From Roseobacter insulae (GTDB taxonomy: Bacteria; Pseudomonadota; Alphaproteobacteria; Rhodobacterales; Rhodobacteraceae), in contig NZ_JAHXDN010000001.1 in NCBI RefSeq assembly GCF_019375555.1, forward strand, positions 62,001-126,000: 64,000 bases of DNA, given 5' to 3'. Position numbers and translations under genes: made by a program. Of the stretch, positions 36,818-46,935 are shown one piece after another (position 1 is the first letter of the stretch; the number at the start of each line of letters is the position of its first letter). The notes under the pieces were generated by a model that was not told the origin of the DNA, did not search any database, and saw only the letters and a list, made by a program, of their open reading frames with translations.

Positions 36818-38332
36818 GTGGTTTCTGTTGCGCATTCGGTTGCCTTTCGGGGGGTGGAAGCCTGCCTCGTGGAAGTGCAATGTTCCCTGTCATCGGGCCT
36901 GCCGGGTTTCAGCATCGTGGGTCTGCCCGACAAAACGGTGTCGGAGGCCAAGGAGAGGGTGCGCGCTGCGCTGGCCTGCATGGCCATCGCGTTTCCGTCG
37001 AAAAAGGTGACCATAAACCTCAGCCCTGCGGATCTGCCAAAGGAGGGGAGCCATTTCGACCTGCCGATCGCCGTCTCGCTGCTCGCCGCTCTCGACATTA
37101 TTCCCAGAGACATCACGCAATCAGTCATCGCAATGGGTGAGTTGTCGCTCGATGGTAAAATCGTACCCGTGACCGGCGCCCTGCCGGCGGCCATGACTGC
37201 CGCTTCCGAAGGCTATGATCTGCTGTGCCCCGAAGCCTGCGGACGCGAAGCGGCATGGGTCAGCGACGCGCGCGTGACAGCCGCAAAATCACTGGGTGAC
37301 GTGGTGCGCCACTTCACAGGACAGGTTCCCATCGCACAGGCCCAGCCGGGAGAAATCCCCGCATCGCCCCAGCGCAGTGATCTGTCTGAGGTGAAGGGAC
37401 AGGAACGCGCCAAGCGCGCATTGGAGATTGCCGCGGCAGGCCGGCACCACCTGATCTTTATCGGCACACCCGGCTCCGGCAAGTCCATGCTTGCCCAGCG
37501 ACTGCCCGGCATTTTACCCCCGATGACCGCTATGGAAGCCCTGGAGACCTCCATGATCCACTCGGTCGCAGGATTGCTGGACGAAGGTGGCATCACCCGA
37601 AACCGGCCCTTTCGGGACCCGCACCACACATCCTCGATGGCGGCCATTATCGGCGGTGGCCGCATGGCAAAACCCGGAGAAGTCTCGCTGGCGCACAACG
37701 GGGTTCTGTTCATGGATGAGTTCCCGGAGTACCAGCGCAATGTGCTTGAGACGCTGCGCCAGCCGGTGGAGACCGCCGAAGTAATGGTCTCTCGTGCCAA
37801 CGCACATGTCAGATATCCCTGCCGGTTCATGCTGGTGGCCGCGGCAAACCCCTGTAAATGCGGGTATCTGTCCGACCCTGAACGCGCATGTGCCCGTGTT
37901 CCGCAGTGTGGTCAGGACTATCTGGGGCGCATCTCGGGTCCGTTGATGGACCGGTTCGACCTGCGCGTCGATGTGCCGCCCGTGACCTATACTGATCTCG
38001 ATCTGCCCGCAAATGGCGAAAAATCCGCGTCCGTCGCCGCGCGCGTGGCTGCGGCCGAGGCGGTGCAAAGCAGGCGCTACGCGGACCGGCCCGGGGTGCG
38101 CACCAATGCCGATGCCGCAGGCGAGGCTCTTGAAGAGATCGCGACGCCCGACACGCAAGGGCGCGAGTTGCTATTGCGCGCAGCGGAACGCTTCAACCTG
38201 TCAGCCAGAGGGTATCACCGGGTTATGCGCGTCGCACGTACCATCGCCGACCTTGACGGCTCCGAGGCTGTGCGTCGGCCGCATGTCGCGGAAGCCATCA
38301 GCTTCCGCCTTGCCAGTCCGGCGGAAGCCTAG
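36818..38332 (+). CDS. comM: YifB/ComM family Mg-chelatase-like AAA+ ATPase
   Basis: A 504-residue protein with an N-terminal Lon-like ChlI domain (about 20-140), the AAA+ core with Walker [13 protein letters not shown] and the FMDEFPEYQ Walker B region, a CKCGYLSDP zinc-like Cys segment and a C-terminal Mg_chelatase domain with [15 protein letters not shown]. In naturally transformable bacteria ComM is a helicase that extends integrated single-stranded DNA; many non-competent bacteria also carry it. The start is GTG at 36818 behind GGAAGGGGG. The stop overlaps that of gshB. Confidence 0.9.
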   Translation: MVSVAHSVAFRGVEACLVEVQCSLSSGLPGFSIVGLPDKTVSEAKERVRAALACMAIAFPSKKVTINLSPADLPKEGSHFDLPIAVSLLAALDIIPRDITQSVIAMGELSLDGKIVPVTGALPAAMTAASEGYDLLCPEACGREAAWVSDARVTAAKSLGDVVRHFTGQVPIAQAQPGEIPASPQRSDLSEVKGQERAKRALEIAAAGRHHLIFIGTPGSGKSMLAQRLPGILPPMTAMEALETSMIHSVAGLLDEGGITRNRPFRDPHHTSSMAAIIGGGRMAKPGEVSLAHNGVLFMDEFPEYQRNVLETLRQPVETAEVMVSRANAHVRYPCRFMLVAAANPCKCGYLSDPERACARVPQCGQDYLGRISGPLMDRFDLRVDVPPVTYTDLDLPANGEKSASVAARVAAAEAVQSRRYADRPGVRTNADAAGEALEEIATPDTQGRELLLRAAERFNLSARGYHRVMRVARTIADLDGSEAVRRPHVAEAISFRLASPAEA

Positions 38333-39264
38333 GATATCCGTGCCTCGATGGCCTCCCAGATTTTCGCGGCAATGTTGACGTTGTCAAACCGTTCCAGTTC
38401 CTGAATACCGGTGGGCGATGTCACGTTGATTTCCGTCAGGTAGTCACCGATCACGTCGATCCCGACGAAAATCTGGCCCTTTTCCTTCAGCAAGGGTCCG
38501 ATGGCCGCACAGATTTCCAGGTCCCGCTCCGTCAGGCCGATCTTCTCCGGTCGCCCGCCGACATGCATGTTCGACCGTGTTTCTCCCGCAGCCGGGACCC
38601 GGTTGATCGCCCCGACAGCCTCGCCATCCACAAGGATCACACGTTTATCTCCCTTGGAAACATCCGGCAGAAATTTCTGAACGATCAGGGGCTCGCGGGA
38701 GAATCCGGTGAACAGCTCGTGCAGCGAGCTGAGGTTGCGGTCATTGGCATCCAGACGAAACACGCCCGCGCCACCGTTGCCGTAAAGCGGCTTGAGAATG
38801 ATATCTCCGTGCTTTTCCTTGAACGCCTTGATGGTCGACAGATCCCGCGCAATGCTGGTGGGCGGGGTCAGATCGGGATAGTCCAGCACCAGCAGCTTTT
38901 CAGGATAATTGCGGACCCAGAACGGGTCATTCACCACCAGCGTATCCGGGGTCAGCCGGTCCAACAGGTGGGTGGATGTAATGTAATGCATGTCGAAGGG
39001 CGGATCTTGCCGCAGCCAGACAACATCGAAATCCGCCAAATCGACTTCGCGGGCGTGCCCGAGATGTGCGTGATCGCCCTGCACCCGCTGAACCCGCAGA
39101 TCATGCCCCCGCGCCGTAATACGCCCCTCCTGATAGGCAAGATGATCGGGCGAGTAGAAAAACAGATCATGCCCCCGCGCCTGTGCTTCCTCGGCCAGGC
39201 GGAACGAGCTGTCCGCGGTGATGTCTACGGCCCCGATCGGGTCCATCTGAAAGGCGATTTTCAT
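38329..39264 (-). CDS. gshB: Glutathione synthetase
   Basis: A 311-residue ATP-grasp enzyme joining gamma-glutamylcysteine and glycine. It starts [14 protein letters not shown], typical of GshB, and has [16 protein letters not shown], the [17 protein letters not shown]-binding loop and the C-terminal [21 protein letters not shown] at 39264 is chosen because homology begins there. Its stop codon shares the CTAG at 38329-38332 with the stop of comM on the other strand. Confidence 0.95.
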   Translation of the reverse strand: MKIAFQMDPIGAVDITADSSFRLAEEAQARGHDLFFYSPDHLAYQEGRITARGHDLRVQRVQGDHAHLGHAREVDLADFDVVWLRQDPPFDMHYITSTHLLDRLTPDTLVVNDPFWVRNYPEKLLVLDYPDLTPPTSIARDLSTIKAFKEKHGDIILKPLYGNGGAGVFRLDANDRNLSSLHELFTGFSREPLIVQKFLPDVSKGDKRVILVDGEAVGAINRVPAAGETRSNMHVGGRPEKIGLTERDLEICAAIGPLLKEKGQIFVGIDVIGDYLTEINVTSPTGIQELERFDNVNIAAKIWEAIEARIS

Positions 39265-39330
39265 GGCCACTCCTGCATTGCTGCACTCTACATGGCCCAG
39301 CGACTGCAAAGGTGCAATGGCTTCACCAAA

Positions 39331-39708
39331 TCATGAGACTTCAAACGCGTTCTCAATGATCTGCACCGCTCCGACAGCGTCGACGAGGGCCGCGTCAAAA
39401 CGGCACTCCGTCAGTGCGCCCATTGGCTGGGTCACCAGATACTGTTCCGCCGACACGCAGATCCGCTGCATCTGCCGTTTGCTGATGCGGCTGGCCGCGG
39501 CGGCGAAGCTCTTGCTTTTCTTGACTTCTATGAAGACGAGCATGGCCGCCTTTTGGGCAATCAGATCAATCTCGCCACCGAGGCCGCGCCATCGGGTTTC
39601 CAATACCGCAAAGCCACGCTTCTCATACTCTGCCGCGACGATTTCCTCGGCCGCGCTGCCGGCGTGATAGGCCATCTGGCCGGTCGCCGTGCGCGCCTTT
39701 TGTACCAT
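39331..39708 (-). CDS. YraN family (UPF0102) nuclease-fold protein
   Basis: A 125-residue protein with a PD-(D/E)xK-like core: GSAAEEIVAAEYEKRG, then WRGLGGEIDLIA and FIEVKKSKS. The family is widespread and usually found beside rsmI, as here (6 bases apart), and near lpoA. Its function is not established; a DNA- or recombination-related role has been suggested for the family. Confidence 0.88.
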   Translation of the reverse strand: MVQKARTATGQMAYHAGSAAEEIVAAEYEKRGFAVLETRWRGLGGEIDLIAQKAAMLVFIEVKKSKSFAAAASRISKRQMQRICVSAEQYLVTQPMGALTECRFDAALVDAVGAVQIIENAFEVS

Positions 39709-39714
39709 GGTGTC

Positions 39715-40572
39715 TTACTCCTTCGAGAGTTCCAGCGCCAATTGATAGACCTGACGTCTCGGGACGTCATGCGCCTTTGCGATCATGTCCACGGCATCAC
39801 GCATCGACAGTGCTTCCAGGGCCTGCACCAGATCGATCTTTAGGGCATCTTCACTAACGGTTTCTGAACGGTTGCGGTCGATCAGAACCACGATTTCGCC
39901 CTTCGCGGACCGGGCCTCGTACCGTGCGGCCAGTTCTTCCAGCGTACCGCGCTGAACCTCTTCGAATTTTTTGGTCAGTTCGCGGCAGACAACACCGGAT
40001 CGTTCGCGCCCCAACACGCTGCCTGCATCCGCCAGCATTGCCGCCAGCCGTTTCGGGCTTTCATAAAAGACGAGCGTGCCGGGAATGTCGCGCAACGCCT
40101 CAAGGGCGGCCCGCCGCGCGGCTTTTGCGTTGGGCAGGAACCCCGCGAAATGGAATGCATCCGTCGGTAACCCGGCCAGAACCAGCGCGGTGAGCAGCGC
40201 CGACGGTCCGGGGGCGCAGGTGATCATACACCCTGCCTGGCCCGCCGCACGGCCCAGCTCGAACCCGGGGTCCGCGATGAGCGGCATCCCGGCTTCGGAT
40301 GCATAGGCAACCGATTTCCCGTCCCCAATGGCCTTGAGCAGGCGCGCGCTTACCCCCTCCCCGCTGTGATCATGCAGGGCGATCATCGGACGGCCCACCA
40401 ACGGAATGCCGTGAATGTCCATCAGCCGACGTAAACTGCGCGTATCTTCGGCGGCCAATACCTCCGCGGACGCCAGCACGTCCAAGGCCCGCAGCGTGAT
40501 ATCGCGTGCGGTCCCGATCGGCACACCGACAAAGTACAGGCCGGCGCTCAGAGACACCTTTTGAAAATTCAA
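39715..40572 (-). CDS. rsmI: 16S rRNA (cytidine1402-2'-O)-methyltransferase
   Basis: A 285-residue SAM-dependent methyltransferase of the RsmI/YraL family. It has YFVGVPIGTARDITLRAL at the N-terminus, AEDTRSLRRLMD, the ISDPGF-like motif as LIADPGFELG, and the FYESPKRL loop. It methylates C1402 in the decoding centre of 16S rRNA. The start is uncertain: TTG at 40572 or GTG at 40557. It is divergent from the LpoA-like lipoprotein gene, keeping the rsmI/lpoA/yraN neighbourhood known from other proteobacteria. Confidence 0.92.
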   Translation of the reverse strand: MNFQKVSLSAGLYFVGVPIGTARDITLRALDVLASAEVLAAEDTRSLRRLMDIHGIPLVGRPMIALHDHSGEGVSARLLKAIGDGKSVAYASEAGMPLIADPGFELGRAAGQAGCMITCAPGPSALLTALVLAGLPTDAFHFAGFLPNAKAARRAALEALRDIPGTLVFYESPKRLAAMLADAGSVLGRERSGVVCRELTKKFEEVQRGTLEELAARYEARSAKGEIVVLIDRNRSETVSEDALKIDLVQALEALSMRDAVDMIAKAHDVPRRQVYQLALELSKE

Positions 40573-40656
40573 CGCTGGACCCGCCTTTCGTGACGTCTAT
40601 GATTGCGGCAAGAGCGCGATCTCGCGCCTAAACTTTGATCGCTGGAGTGTTTGCAT

Positions 40657-41835
40657 ATGTTTGCTGTTTTCCCATTCGCCCGCAAGGTCTTGCGCGCCGC
40701 CACTTTGCCTTTCATCGCATTGGCGCTGGCGGCTTGCGATCAGGTCCCCGGGGGATTTGGCGGAGGACCCAGCATCAATACGGGCGAGGCCGTGCCCGTG
40801 GCGTTGCTGGTTCCCAGCGGTTCAGGCCAGACCGGCGACGCCATTCTCGCACAAAGCCTTGAAAACGCAGCGCGGCTGGCGATGCGAGATCTCAACGGCG
40901 CGTCGGTGGACCTGCGCGTGTATCAGACCGGGGGAGATGCGGCGACAGCCGCCGCCCGCGCCGAGCAGGCAATAGACGAGGGCGCCAAGATTATTCTCGG
41001 TCCGGTCTATGCGGCTTCTGCCAATGCGGTGGGCAACGCTGTGTCCGGCAAAGGTGTCAGCGTGCTGTCGTTCTCCAACAATGCGGCGATTGCAGGTGGC
41101 AACGTATTTGTTCTGGGCCAGACCTTCCAAAACACCGCCAACCGCATGGTTGGCCACGCCCGCGCGCAGGGCAAGGAACGCTTTGTGATCGTATATGGGC
41201 AGGATTCTGCTGGAACCCAGGGGCGTGATGCGATCAGCAACGCGGTCGCGGCGCAAGGCGCGTCGGTGGTGGGCTCCGTCGGGTACGCATTGTCACAACA
41301 GGACGTCATCGCGGCGATCCCCCAGGTCAAATCAGCGGTGGAAAGCAACGCCGCGGATGCCGTCTTCATGACCACAGACACGGCCACGGCGCTGCCCTTG
41401 CTGTCGCAACTCCTGCCAGAAGCCGGGGTCACAACCGAAACTTCGCAATTCATCGGCCTGACACGCTGGGACATCCCGCCCCAAACGCTCAGCCTGCCGG
41501 GGGTGCAGGGCGGCTGGTTCGCGGTTCCGGACCCGAACGCGACGGCAGCTTTCAGTGCACAGTACCAAAGTGCGTATGGCAGCCTGCCGCATCCCATTGG
41601 CGGTCTCGCCTTTGACGGCATCGCGGCGATTGGTGCGTTGGTCAGCCAGGGTCAGTCCGATGCGCTGACCGGGGCGGCCCTCACGCAGGGTGCCGGTTTC
41701 CGCGGCGCCAGCGGTATCTTCCGGCTACGACCCGATGGCACCAACGAACGCGGATTGGCGGTGGCCACCATTACCGATGCGCAGGTGGTGATTGTCAGCC
41801 CGGCACCACAGTCTTTCGGCGGCGCAGGATTCTAA
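40657..41835 (+). CDS. LpoA-like outer-membrane lipoprotein (penicillin-binding protein activator, Peripla_BP_6 fold)
   Basis: A 392-residue lipoprotein. The signal peptide ends in the lipobox LAAC with Cys27. The mature part has the fold of branched-chain amino-acid binding proteins: VALLVPSGSGQTGD, ILGPVYAASANAV and VIVYGQDSAGTQGRDA. It is shorter than E. coli LpoA, lacking its N-terminal TPR-like domain. By position beside rsmI and yraN it is the alphaproteobacterial counterpart; activation of PBP1-type synthases is known for E. coli LpoA and only inferred here. ATG at 40657 follows CTGGAG and is preferred to TTG at 40651. Confidence 0.85.
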   Translation: MFAVFPFARKVLRAATLPFIALALAACDQVPGGFGGGPSINTGEAVPVALLVPSGSGQTGDAILAQSLENAARLAMRDLNGASVDLRVYQTGGDAATAAARAEQAIDEGAKIILGPVYAASANAVGNAVSGKGVSVLSFSNNAAIAGGNVFVLGQTFQNTANRMVGHARAQGKERFVIVYGQDSAGTQGRDAISNAVAAQGASVVGSVGYALSQQDVIAAIPQVKSAVESNAADAVFMTTDTATALPLLSQLLPEAGVTTETSQFIGLTRWDIPPQTLSLPGVQGGWFAVPDPNATAAFSAQYQSAYGSLPHPIGGLAFDGIAAIGALVSQGQSDALTGAALTQGAGFRGASGIFRLRPDGTNERGLAVATITDAQVVIVSPAPQSFGGAGF

Positions 41836-41844
41836 GGCACCCAA

Positions 41845-44622
41845 ATGGCCCCTTCAGTTCAGCAGGTTGATGCGCCTCCAGCGGGGGGGTTGATCTGCGC
41901 GCCAGAGCAGATTTTCGACACCGGCGCGTTTGATCAGGGCCTCAAAGACGCCTTGAAAGGTACCTCCACATCCGCAGAGATCCGGTCCATCGCGGTCACT
42001 TTGCTGAAGGCGCGTCAAAAACACGGGCGCGAAAACATCGCCAAGGCTTTTGCCGAGCGCCCGTTTGACGCGCGCCCCATGACGCGCGCTTACACGTTCC
42101 TGACGGATAATCTGGTCAAATCCGCGCTGCATGTCGCGAAGGCTGTGCTGCATCCCAAGCCGAATCCGACCGCGAGCGAACATCTGGCGGTCATTGCCGT
42201 GGGCGGGTACGGGCGTGGCGAAATGGCGCCGTTTTCAGATGTCGATCTGCTCTTCCTGACGCCTTACAAGATCACCGCATGGGCGGAGAGCGTCATCGAA
42301 TCCATGCTCTACATCCTGTGGGATCTGAAGCTGAAAGTCGGTCATGCCAGCCGGACAATCGTGGAATGCCTGAGATTGGGCGCGGAAGACTTCACGATCC
42401 GTACCGCCATGCTCGAACAGCGGTTTCTGGCGGGTGACGCTGCGCTTGCGGGCCAGCTCGCAGAGCGGCTTCGAAAGGATTTGTTTGCGGGCTCGGGGCG
42501 GGAATTCGTCGAGGCGAAGCTGAACGAGCGCGAGGCGCGGCACATCAAGTACGGCCAGCGCTATGTCGTCGAACCCAATGTGAAAGAGGGCAAGGGCGGC
42601 CTGCGCGATCTGCAATCGCTCTACTGGATTGCCAAGTACATCCACAGCGTGAATGACGCGGCTGACCTGGTGGATCTGGGCGTTTTCACGGAAGACGAGT
42701 TTAGGGGATTTGTCGCCGCTGAAAACTTCCTCTGGGCCGTGCGCGGGCATCTTCACCTGATCAATAACAGAGCCACGGAACAGCTGACCTTTGACATGCA
42801 GGTCATGGTGGCCGAGGCGATGGGGTACGAAGATGTGAAAGGCCGCCGCGCGGTCGAGATATTCATGCAGGATTTCTTCTTGCACGCAACAGAAGTCGGC
42901 GATCTGACCCGGATTTTCATCACGAAACTTGAAGCCGATCACGTCAAGGCCGAACCCATACTGGAGCGGATTTTCCGACGCCGGCCAAAGGTCAAGGAGG
43001 GATACGTCGTTGTCCACAACCGGATCGCGCTGAAAGACGACAAGGCCTTTCTGTCCGACAAGCTGAACCTGTTGCGACTGTTCGAAGAAGCGCTCCGAAC
43101 CGGTATGCTCATCCACCCCGATGCGATGCGCCTGATCAAATCAAACCTGCATCTCATAGATGGCGAGGTGCGCACCGACCCCGAAGCGCGGCGCATTTTC
43201 TTCGATTTGCTGCTGAAGCACGGCAATCCCGAACGGGCGCTGCGGCGCATGAACGAATTAGGCGTTCTGTCGGCCTTCGTACCGGAATTTGAGCCCATCG
43301 TCGCGATGATGCAGTTCAATATGTATCACAGTTACACTGTAGACGAGCACATCATCCAATGCATCGCCAACCTGGCCCAGATCGAGCGTGGAGAGCTGGA
43401 AGAAGACCTGCCCGTCGCCTCTTCGATCCTGAAGCGCGGTCTCGACCGAAAAACCCTCTATACCGCCCTGCTGCTCCACGACATCGGCAAGGGACGTTCC
43501 GAAGATCACTCCATCCTCGGGGCCCAGATGGCGCGCAAGATCGCGCCGCGGCTGGGCCTGAGCAAGGCCGATACCGATACGGTTGAATGGCTGGTGCGCT
43601 ACCATCTTCTGATGTCCGACATGGCGCAGAAACGCGACATCGCCGACCCGCGCACGGTGCGTGATTTCGCCAAGGCCGTGCAGACCGTTAAACGGCTGGA
43701 TCTGCTCTGTGTGTTGACGGTCTGTGACATTCGCGGTGTGGGTCCGACCACGTGGAATAACTGGAAAGCTGTCCTGATCCGTGCGCTGTACCGCCAGACG
43801 CGGCGGGCGCTGGAGACCGGTCTGGAAGACCTTAACCGCGAAAACCGCGGCGTCGAAGCCAAACGTGCGTTGCGCGAGGCGCTCAGCGACTGGCCACGCA
43901 AAGAGCTGCAAAAGGAAACCTCCCGCCACTATGATCCTTACTGGCAGGCGCTGCATGTAACGGCACACGTGGTTTTTGCCCGGATGTTGCGGGATGTGAA
44001 GGATGATGAAATCCTGATTGATCTGCACCCGGACGAAGAGCGCGATGCCACCCGCGCGTGTTTCGTCATGGCCGACCATCCCGGCATATTTGCACGTCTG
44101 GCAGGTGCGCTTGCGCTGGTTGGCGCCAACGTGGTGGATGCGCGGAGCTATACGACCAAAGATGGCATGGTCACCGACGCCTACTGGATTCAGGACAGCG
44201 ACGGAAACCCCTATGATGCGGCGCGGCTGCCGCGCTTGCGCCAGATGATCGAAAAAACCCTGCGCGGCGAGGTTCTGGCCCGCGAAGCCTTCAAGTCGAA
44301 AGACAAGGTCAAGAAGCGAGAGCGCGCTTTCAAGGTGCCCACGCACATCACCTTCGACAACGAAGGATCGGAAATTTACACGATTATCGAGGTCGACACG
44401 CGTGACCGGCCCGGGCTGCTTTACGATCTGGCACGCACCCTTGCCAATGCCAATGTCTATATCGCGAATGCCGTCATTGCGACCTATGGCGAGCAGGTCG
44501 TTGATACCTTTTACGTCAAGGACATGTTCGGTCTGAAATACCATTCGGAGAACAAACAGCGCGCCCTTGAGAGAAAACTGAGGCAAGCGATCGACGAAGG
44601 TGTTGAAAGGGCAAAAGAGTGA
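41845..44622 (+). CDS. glnD: PII uridylyltransferase / uridylyl-removing enzyme
   Basis: A 925-residue nitrogen sensor. The nucleotidyltransferase motif is AVGGYGRGEMAPFSDVDLL at about residue 113. The HD domain with LLHDIGKGRSEDHS (about 544) removes the nucleotide. Two C-terminal ACT domains, beginning around CFVMADHPGIFARLAG and IIEVDTRDRPGLLYDL, sense glutamine. It modifies GlnB and GlnK according to glutamine level. It begins 9 bases after the LpoA-like gene and overlaps murJ by four bases (GTGA). Confidence 0.96.
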   Translation: MAPSVQQVDAPPAGGLICAPEQIFDTGAFDQGLKDALKGTSTSAEIRSIAVTLLKARQKHGRENIAKAFAERPFDARPMTRAYTFLTDNLVKSALHVAKAVLHPKPNPTASEHLAVIAVGGYGRGEMAPFSDVDLLFLTPYKITAWAESVIESMLYILWDLKLKVGHASRTIVECLRLGAEDFTIRTAMLEQRFLAGDAALAGQLAERLRKDLFAGSGREFVEAKLNEREARHIKYGQRYVVEPNVKEGKGGLRDLQSLYWIAKYIHSVNDAADLVDLGVFTEDEFRGFVAAENFLWAVRGHLHLINNRATEQLTFDMQVMVAEAMGYEDVKGRRAVEIFMQDFFLHATEVGDLTRIFITKLEADHVKAEPILERIFRRRPKVKEGYVVVHNRIALKDDKAFLSDKLNLLRLFEEALRTGMLIHPDAMRLIKSNLHLIDGEVRTDPEARRIFFDLLLKHGNPERALRRMNELGVLSAFVPEFEPIVAMMQFNMYHSYTVDEHIIQCIANLAQIERGELEEDLPVASSILKRGLDRKTLYTALLLHDIGKGRSEDHSILGAQMARKIAPRLGLSKADTDTVEWLVRYHLLMSDMAQKRDIADPRTVRDFAKAVQTVKRLDLLCVLTVCDIRGVGPTTWNNWKAVLIRALYRQTRRALETGLEDLNRENRGVEAKRALREALSDWPRKELQKETSRHYDPYWQALHVTAHVVFARMLRDVKDDEILIDLHPDEERDATRACFVMADHPGIFARLAGALALVGANVVDARSYTTKDGMVTDAYWIQDSDGNPYDAARLPRLRQMIEKTLRGEVLAREAFKSKDKVKKRERAFKVPTHITFDNEGSEIYTIIEVDTRDRPGLLYDLARTLANANVYIANAVIATYGEQVVDTFYVKDMFGLKYHSENKQRALERKLRQAIDEGVERAKE

Positions 44623-46163
44623 CCCCCATCCGCCTGTTGTCCGGGTTTTTTACCGTCGGTGGCTGGACGATGATGAGTCGCATTCTGGGGTTCATACGCG
44701 ATGCGATGATCCTCGCCTTCCTCGGGACCGGGCCGCTCTACCAAGCCTATGTCGTCGCTTTCCGCCTGCCCAACATGTTCCGCCGGTTTTTCGCAGAGGG
44801 CGCGTTCAACATGGCCTTCGTGCCGATGTTCTCAAAACGTCTCGAAGGCGGCGATGATCCGGACGGCTTTGCCTCCGATGCCTTTGCCGGGCTGACGACA
44901 ATCCTGATTGCCTTGACGCTGATCGCCATGGCGGCCATGCCCTGGTTGATCTACGCGCTGGCGTCAGGCTTTGCGGGTCAGGAACAATTTGGACTATCCG
45001 TGGAATTCGGACGGATCGCATTTCCCTACATCCTCTTCATCTCGCTGGCAGCCCTTCTGTCCGGCATGCTCAACGCGGCCGGCCGGTTTGCCGCGGCGGC
45101 GGCGGCGCCCGTGTTGCTCAACATCCTGCTGATCAGCGCAATGGCCGCCGCCGCCTACCTGGGAGGTGATATCGCGCGGGCGCTTGTCTGGGCCATCCCC
45201 GTTGCCGGTGTTGCGCAATTCGCCCTTTTGTGGATCGCCGCCAAACGCGCGGGCTTCACCCTCAAAGTCAAGCGCCCAAGCATGACGGCGGATATGCGAC
45301 GCCTGATCAAAGTGGCGATCCCGGCGGCTCTGGCGGGGGGTGTCGTGCAGATCAACCTGCTGGTCGGACAACAGGTCGCAAGCTATTTCGACAAGGCGGT
45401 GGGCTGGCTTTTTGCGGCAGACCGCCTCTACCAGTTGCCGCTGGGCGTGGTCGGCATCGCGGTGGGTGTGGTGTTGCTGCCCGATCTGTCCCGGCGCTTG
45501 CAGGCCAACGATGACACCGGCGCCCGAAGCGCCCTGAGCCGCGCCGCCGAAGTTTCACTGGCGCTGACCATTCCTGCTGCCGTGGCATTGGTCGTCGTGC
45601 CGTTTCCTCTGGTGTCGGTCTTGTTTGAACGTGGCGCGGCCACGGTGGACGATACCGCCGCCATCGCCGTCGCGGTCGCGATCTATGGGCTGGGTCTGCC
45701 CGCATTCGTCCTGCAAAAGATCATGCAGCCGGTATTTTTTGCCCGCGAAGATACGCGGCGTCCGTTTCATTATGCCGTGGTTTCGATGGTTGTGAATGCG
45801 GCCCTTGCCATTGGGCTGGCACCGGTCGTCGGCTGGATCGCCCCGGCAATTGCGACCTCCGCCGCCGCCTGGATGATGGTGGCGCTGCTGCGCGTCGGCG
45901 CCAGGCAATATGGCGATGTTGCGCGTTTTGATACACGTTTCAAACGCCGGATCTGGCGCATGGTTCTGGCGTCGGGGCTGATGGGCGTTGCGCTTTGGTT
46001 CGGCAACATCCTTCTGAGCCCGTTTCTCGGGATGGCATGGTGGCGCGGGTTGGCGCTCGTCATCCTGATCACCATTGGTATGGTCAGCTATTTCGGTTTC
46101 GCGCATCTTATCGGGGCGATCAAGATATCGGAAATCCGGGGGGCGCTACGCCGCTCTGCCTGA
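44619..46163 (+). CDS. murJ: Lipid II flippase MurJ
   Basis: A 514-residue MviN/MurJ protein of the MOP superfamily with about 14 transmembrane helices. It shows SRILGFIRDAMIL near the N-terminus, FRLPNMFRRFFAEGAFN with the central-cavity arginines, and QVASYFDKAVGWLFAADRLYQLP. It moves lipid II across the inner membrane. The start is GTG at 44619, coupled to glnD. Confidence 0.95.
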   Translation: MTPIRLLSGFFTVGGWTMMSRILGFIRDAMILAFLGTGPLYQAYVVAFRLPNMFRRFFAEGAFNMAFVPMFSKRLEGGDDPDGFASDAFAGLTTILIALTLIAMAAMPWLIYALASGFAGQEQFGLSVEFGRIAFPYILFISLAALLSGMLNAAGRFAAAAAAPVLLNILLISAMAAAAYLGGDIARALVWAIPVAGVAQFALLWIAAKRAGFTLKVKRPSMTADMRRLIKVAIPAALAGGVVQINLLVGQQVASYFDKAVGWLFAADRLYQLPLGVVGIAVGVVLLPDLSRRLQANDDTGARSALSRAAEVSLALTIPAAVALVVVPFPLVSVLFERGAATVDDTAAIAVAVAIYGLGLPAFVLQKIMQPVFFAREDTRRPFHYAVVSMVVNAALAIGLAPVVGWIAPAIATSAAAWMMVALLRVGARQYGDVARFDTRFKRRIWRMVLASGLMGVALWFGNILLSPFLGMAWWRGLALVILITIGMVSYFGFAHLIGAIKISEIRGALRRSA

Positions 46164-46171
46164 GCCGCCTG

Positions 46172-46858
46172 TCAGTTTCTGCGCAACGCATCCAAAACGC
46201 GGGCCACACCTCCCGGCACCAAGAGAGCAGAGGCGGCAAACCCAAAGACAAAGCCAAAGAGATCCGCGACCCATCCGTTTCCAACGTCAAAAAACACGCC
46301 CCAGATCAGCTGCAATCCCATCAGCATGGCGATCAGGGTAAAGGCCCGTAACTGTTCTTCGCCCCGGGCAGCAAGGCTTTGCCACATGACAAAGGAATAC
46401 CCGCCGATGAGGCCATAGACCGACGGAAAGCCCCCCACCAGCCACTCCGGATCATTGAGCGTCAGGGCGTAGAGCAAGGCCCCGAAAATGCCGCCTCCGA
46501 CGAAGAGGACAAGCACTGCGACCTGCCCCATGACCTCGCCGACAAGCTTGCCCAGGGCAAGCAGCAGCACCGCCGCGAACAGAGTGCCGGTAAAGCTTGT
46601 GTGCACGAAGGGGTATGTGAGGAACCTCACCAGATGCTCGGGCAGCCATCGCCCGTTGGTCACCATCCAGTCAAAGATGTCGCCGGAAAACCCGTAGCTC
46701 TGAATGGCCGCCAGCCGCCATCCAACCGCTTCGGCACCGCCGATCACCCCTTTCGCACCAAGGCTGAAAGCCGCCTCGGGCAGGATGACGGCCAGGAACA
46801 GGATCACCACGACAGGGGGTAGCGGATTGACCGGGGGGGCTTCTTTGTGGTCGTGCAT
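46172..46858 (-). CDS. Rhomboid-like membrane protein without the catalytic Ser-His dyad
   Basis: A 228-residue protein with about six transmembrane segments and a rhomboid framework: RFLTYPFVHTSF in loop 1, then a GGFPSVYGLIGG helix where active rhomboids have GxSGVxYALxG, and VADLFGFVFG where they have HLxGxxxG. The catalytic histidine position is Asp199. In the natural alignment the serine position falls on Phe144, with Ser146 two residues away. It is therefore more likely a non-proteolytic rhomboid pseudoenzyme. ATG at 46858 follows AAGGA. It converges with murJ (8-base gap). Confidence 0.78.
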   Translation of the reverse strand: MHDHKEAPPVNPLPPVVVILFLAVILPEAAFSLGAKGVIGGAEAVGWRLAAIQSYGFSGDIFDWMVTNGRWLPEHLVRFLTYPFVHTSFTGTLFAAVLLLALGKLVGEVMGQVAVLVLFVGGGIFGALLYALTLNDPEWLVGGFPSVYGLIGGYSFVMWQSLAARGEEQLRAFTLIAMLMGLQLIWGVFFDVGNGWVADLFGFVFGFAASALLVPGGVARVLDALRRN

Positions 46859-46935
46859 GGGCTCATTCCTTGACGATGCTCTGGCCCATGGGTAAGCCAG
46901 CGCAAACTGCTTTTCCAGCCTGAACGGAACGTGAC

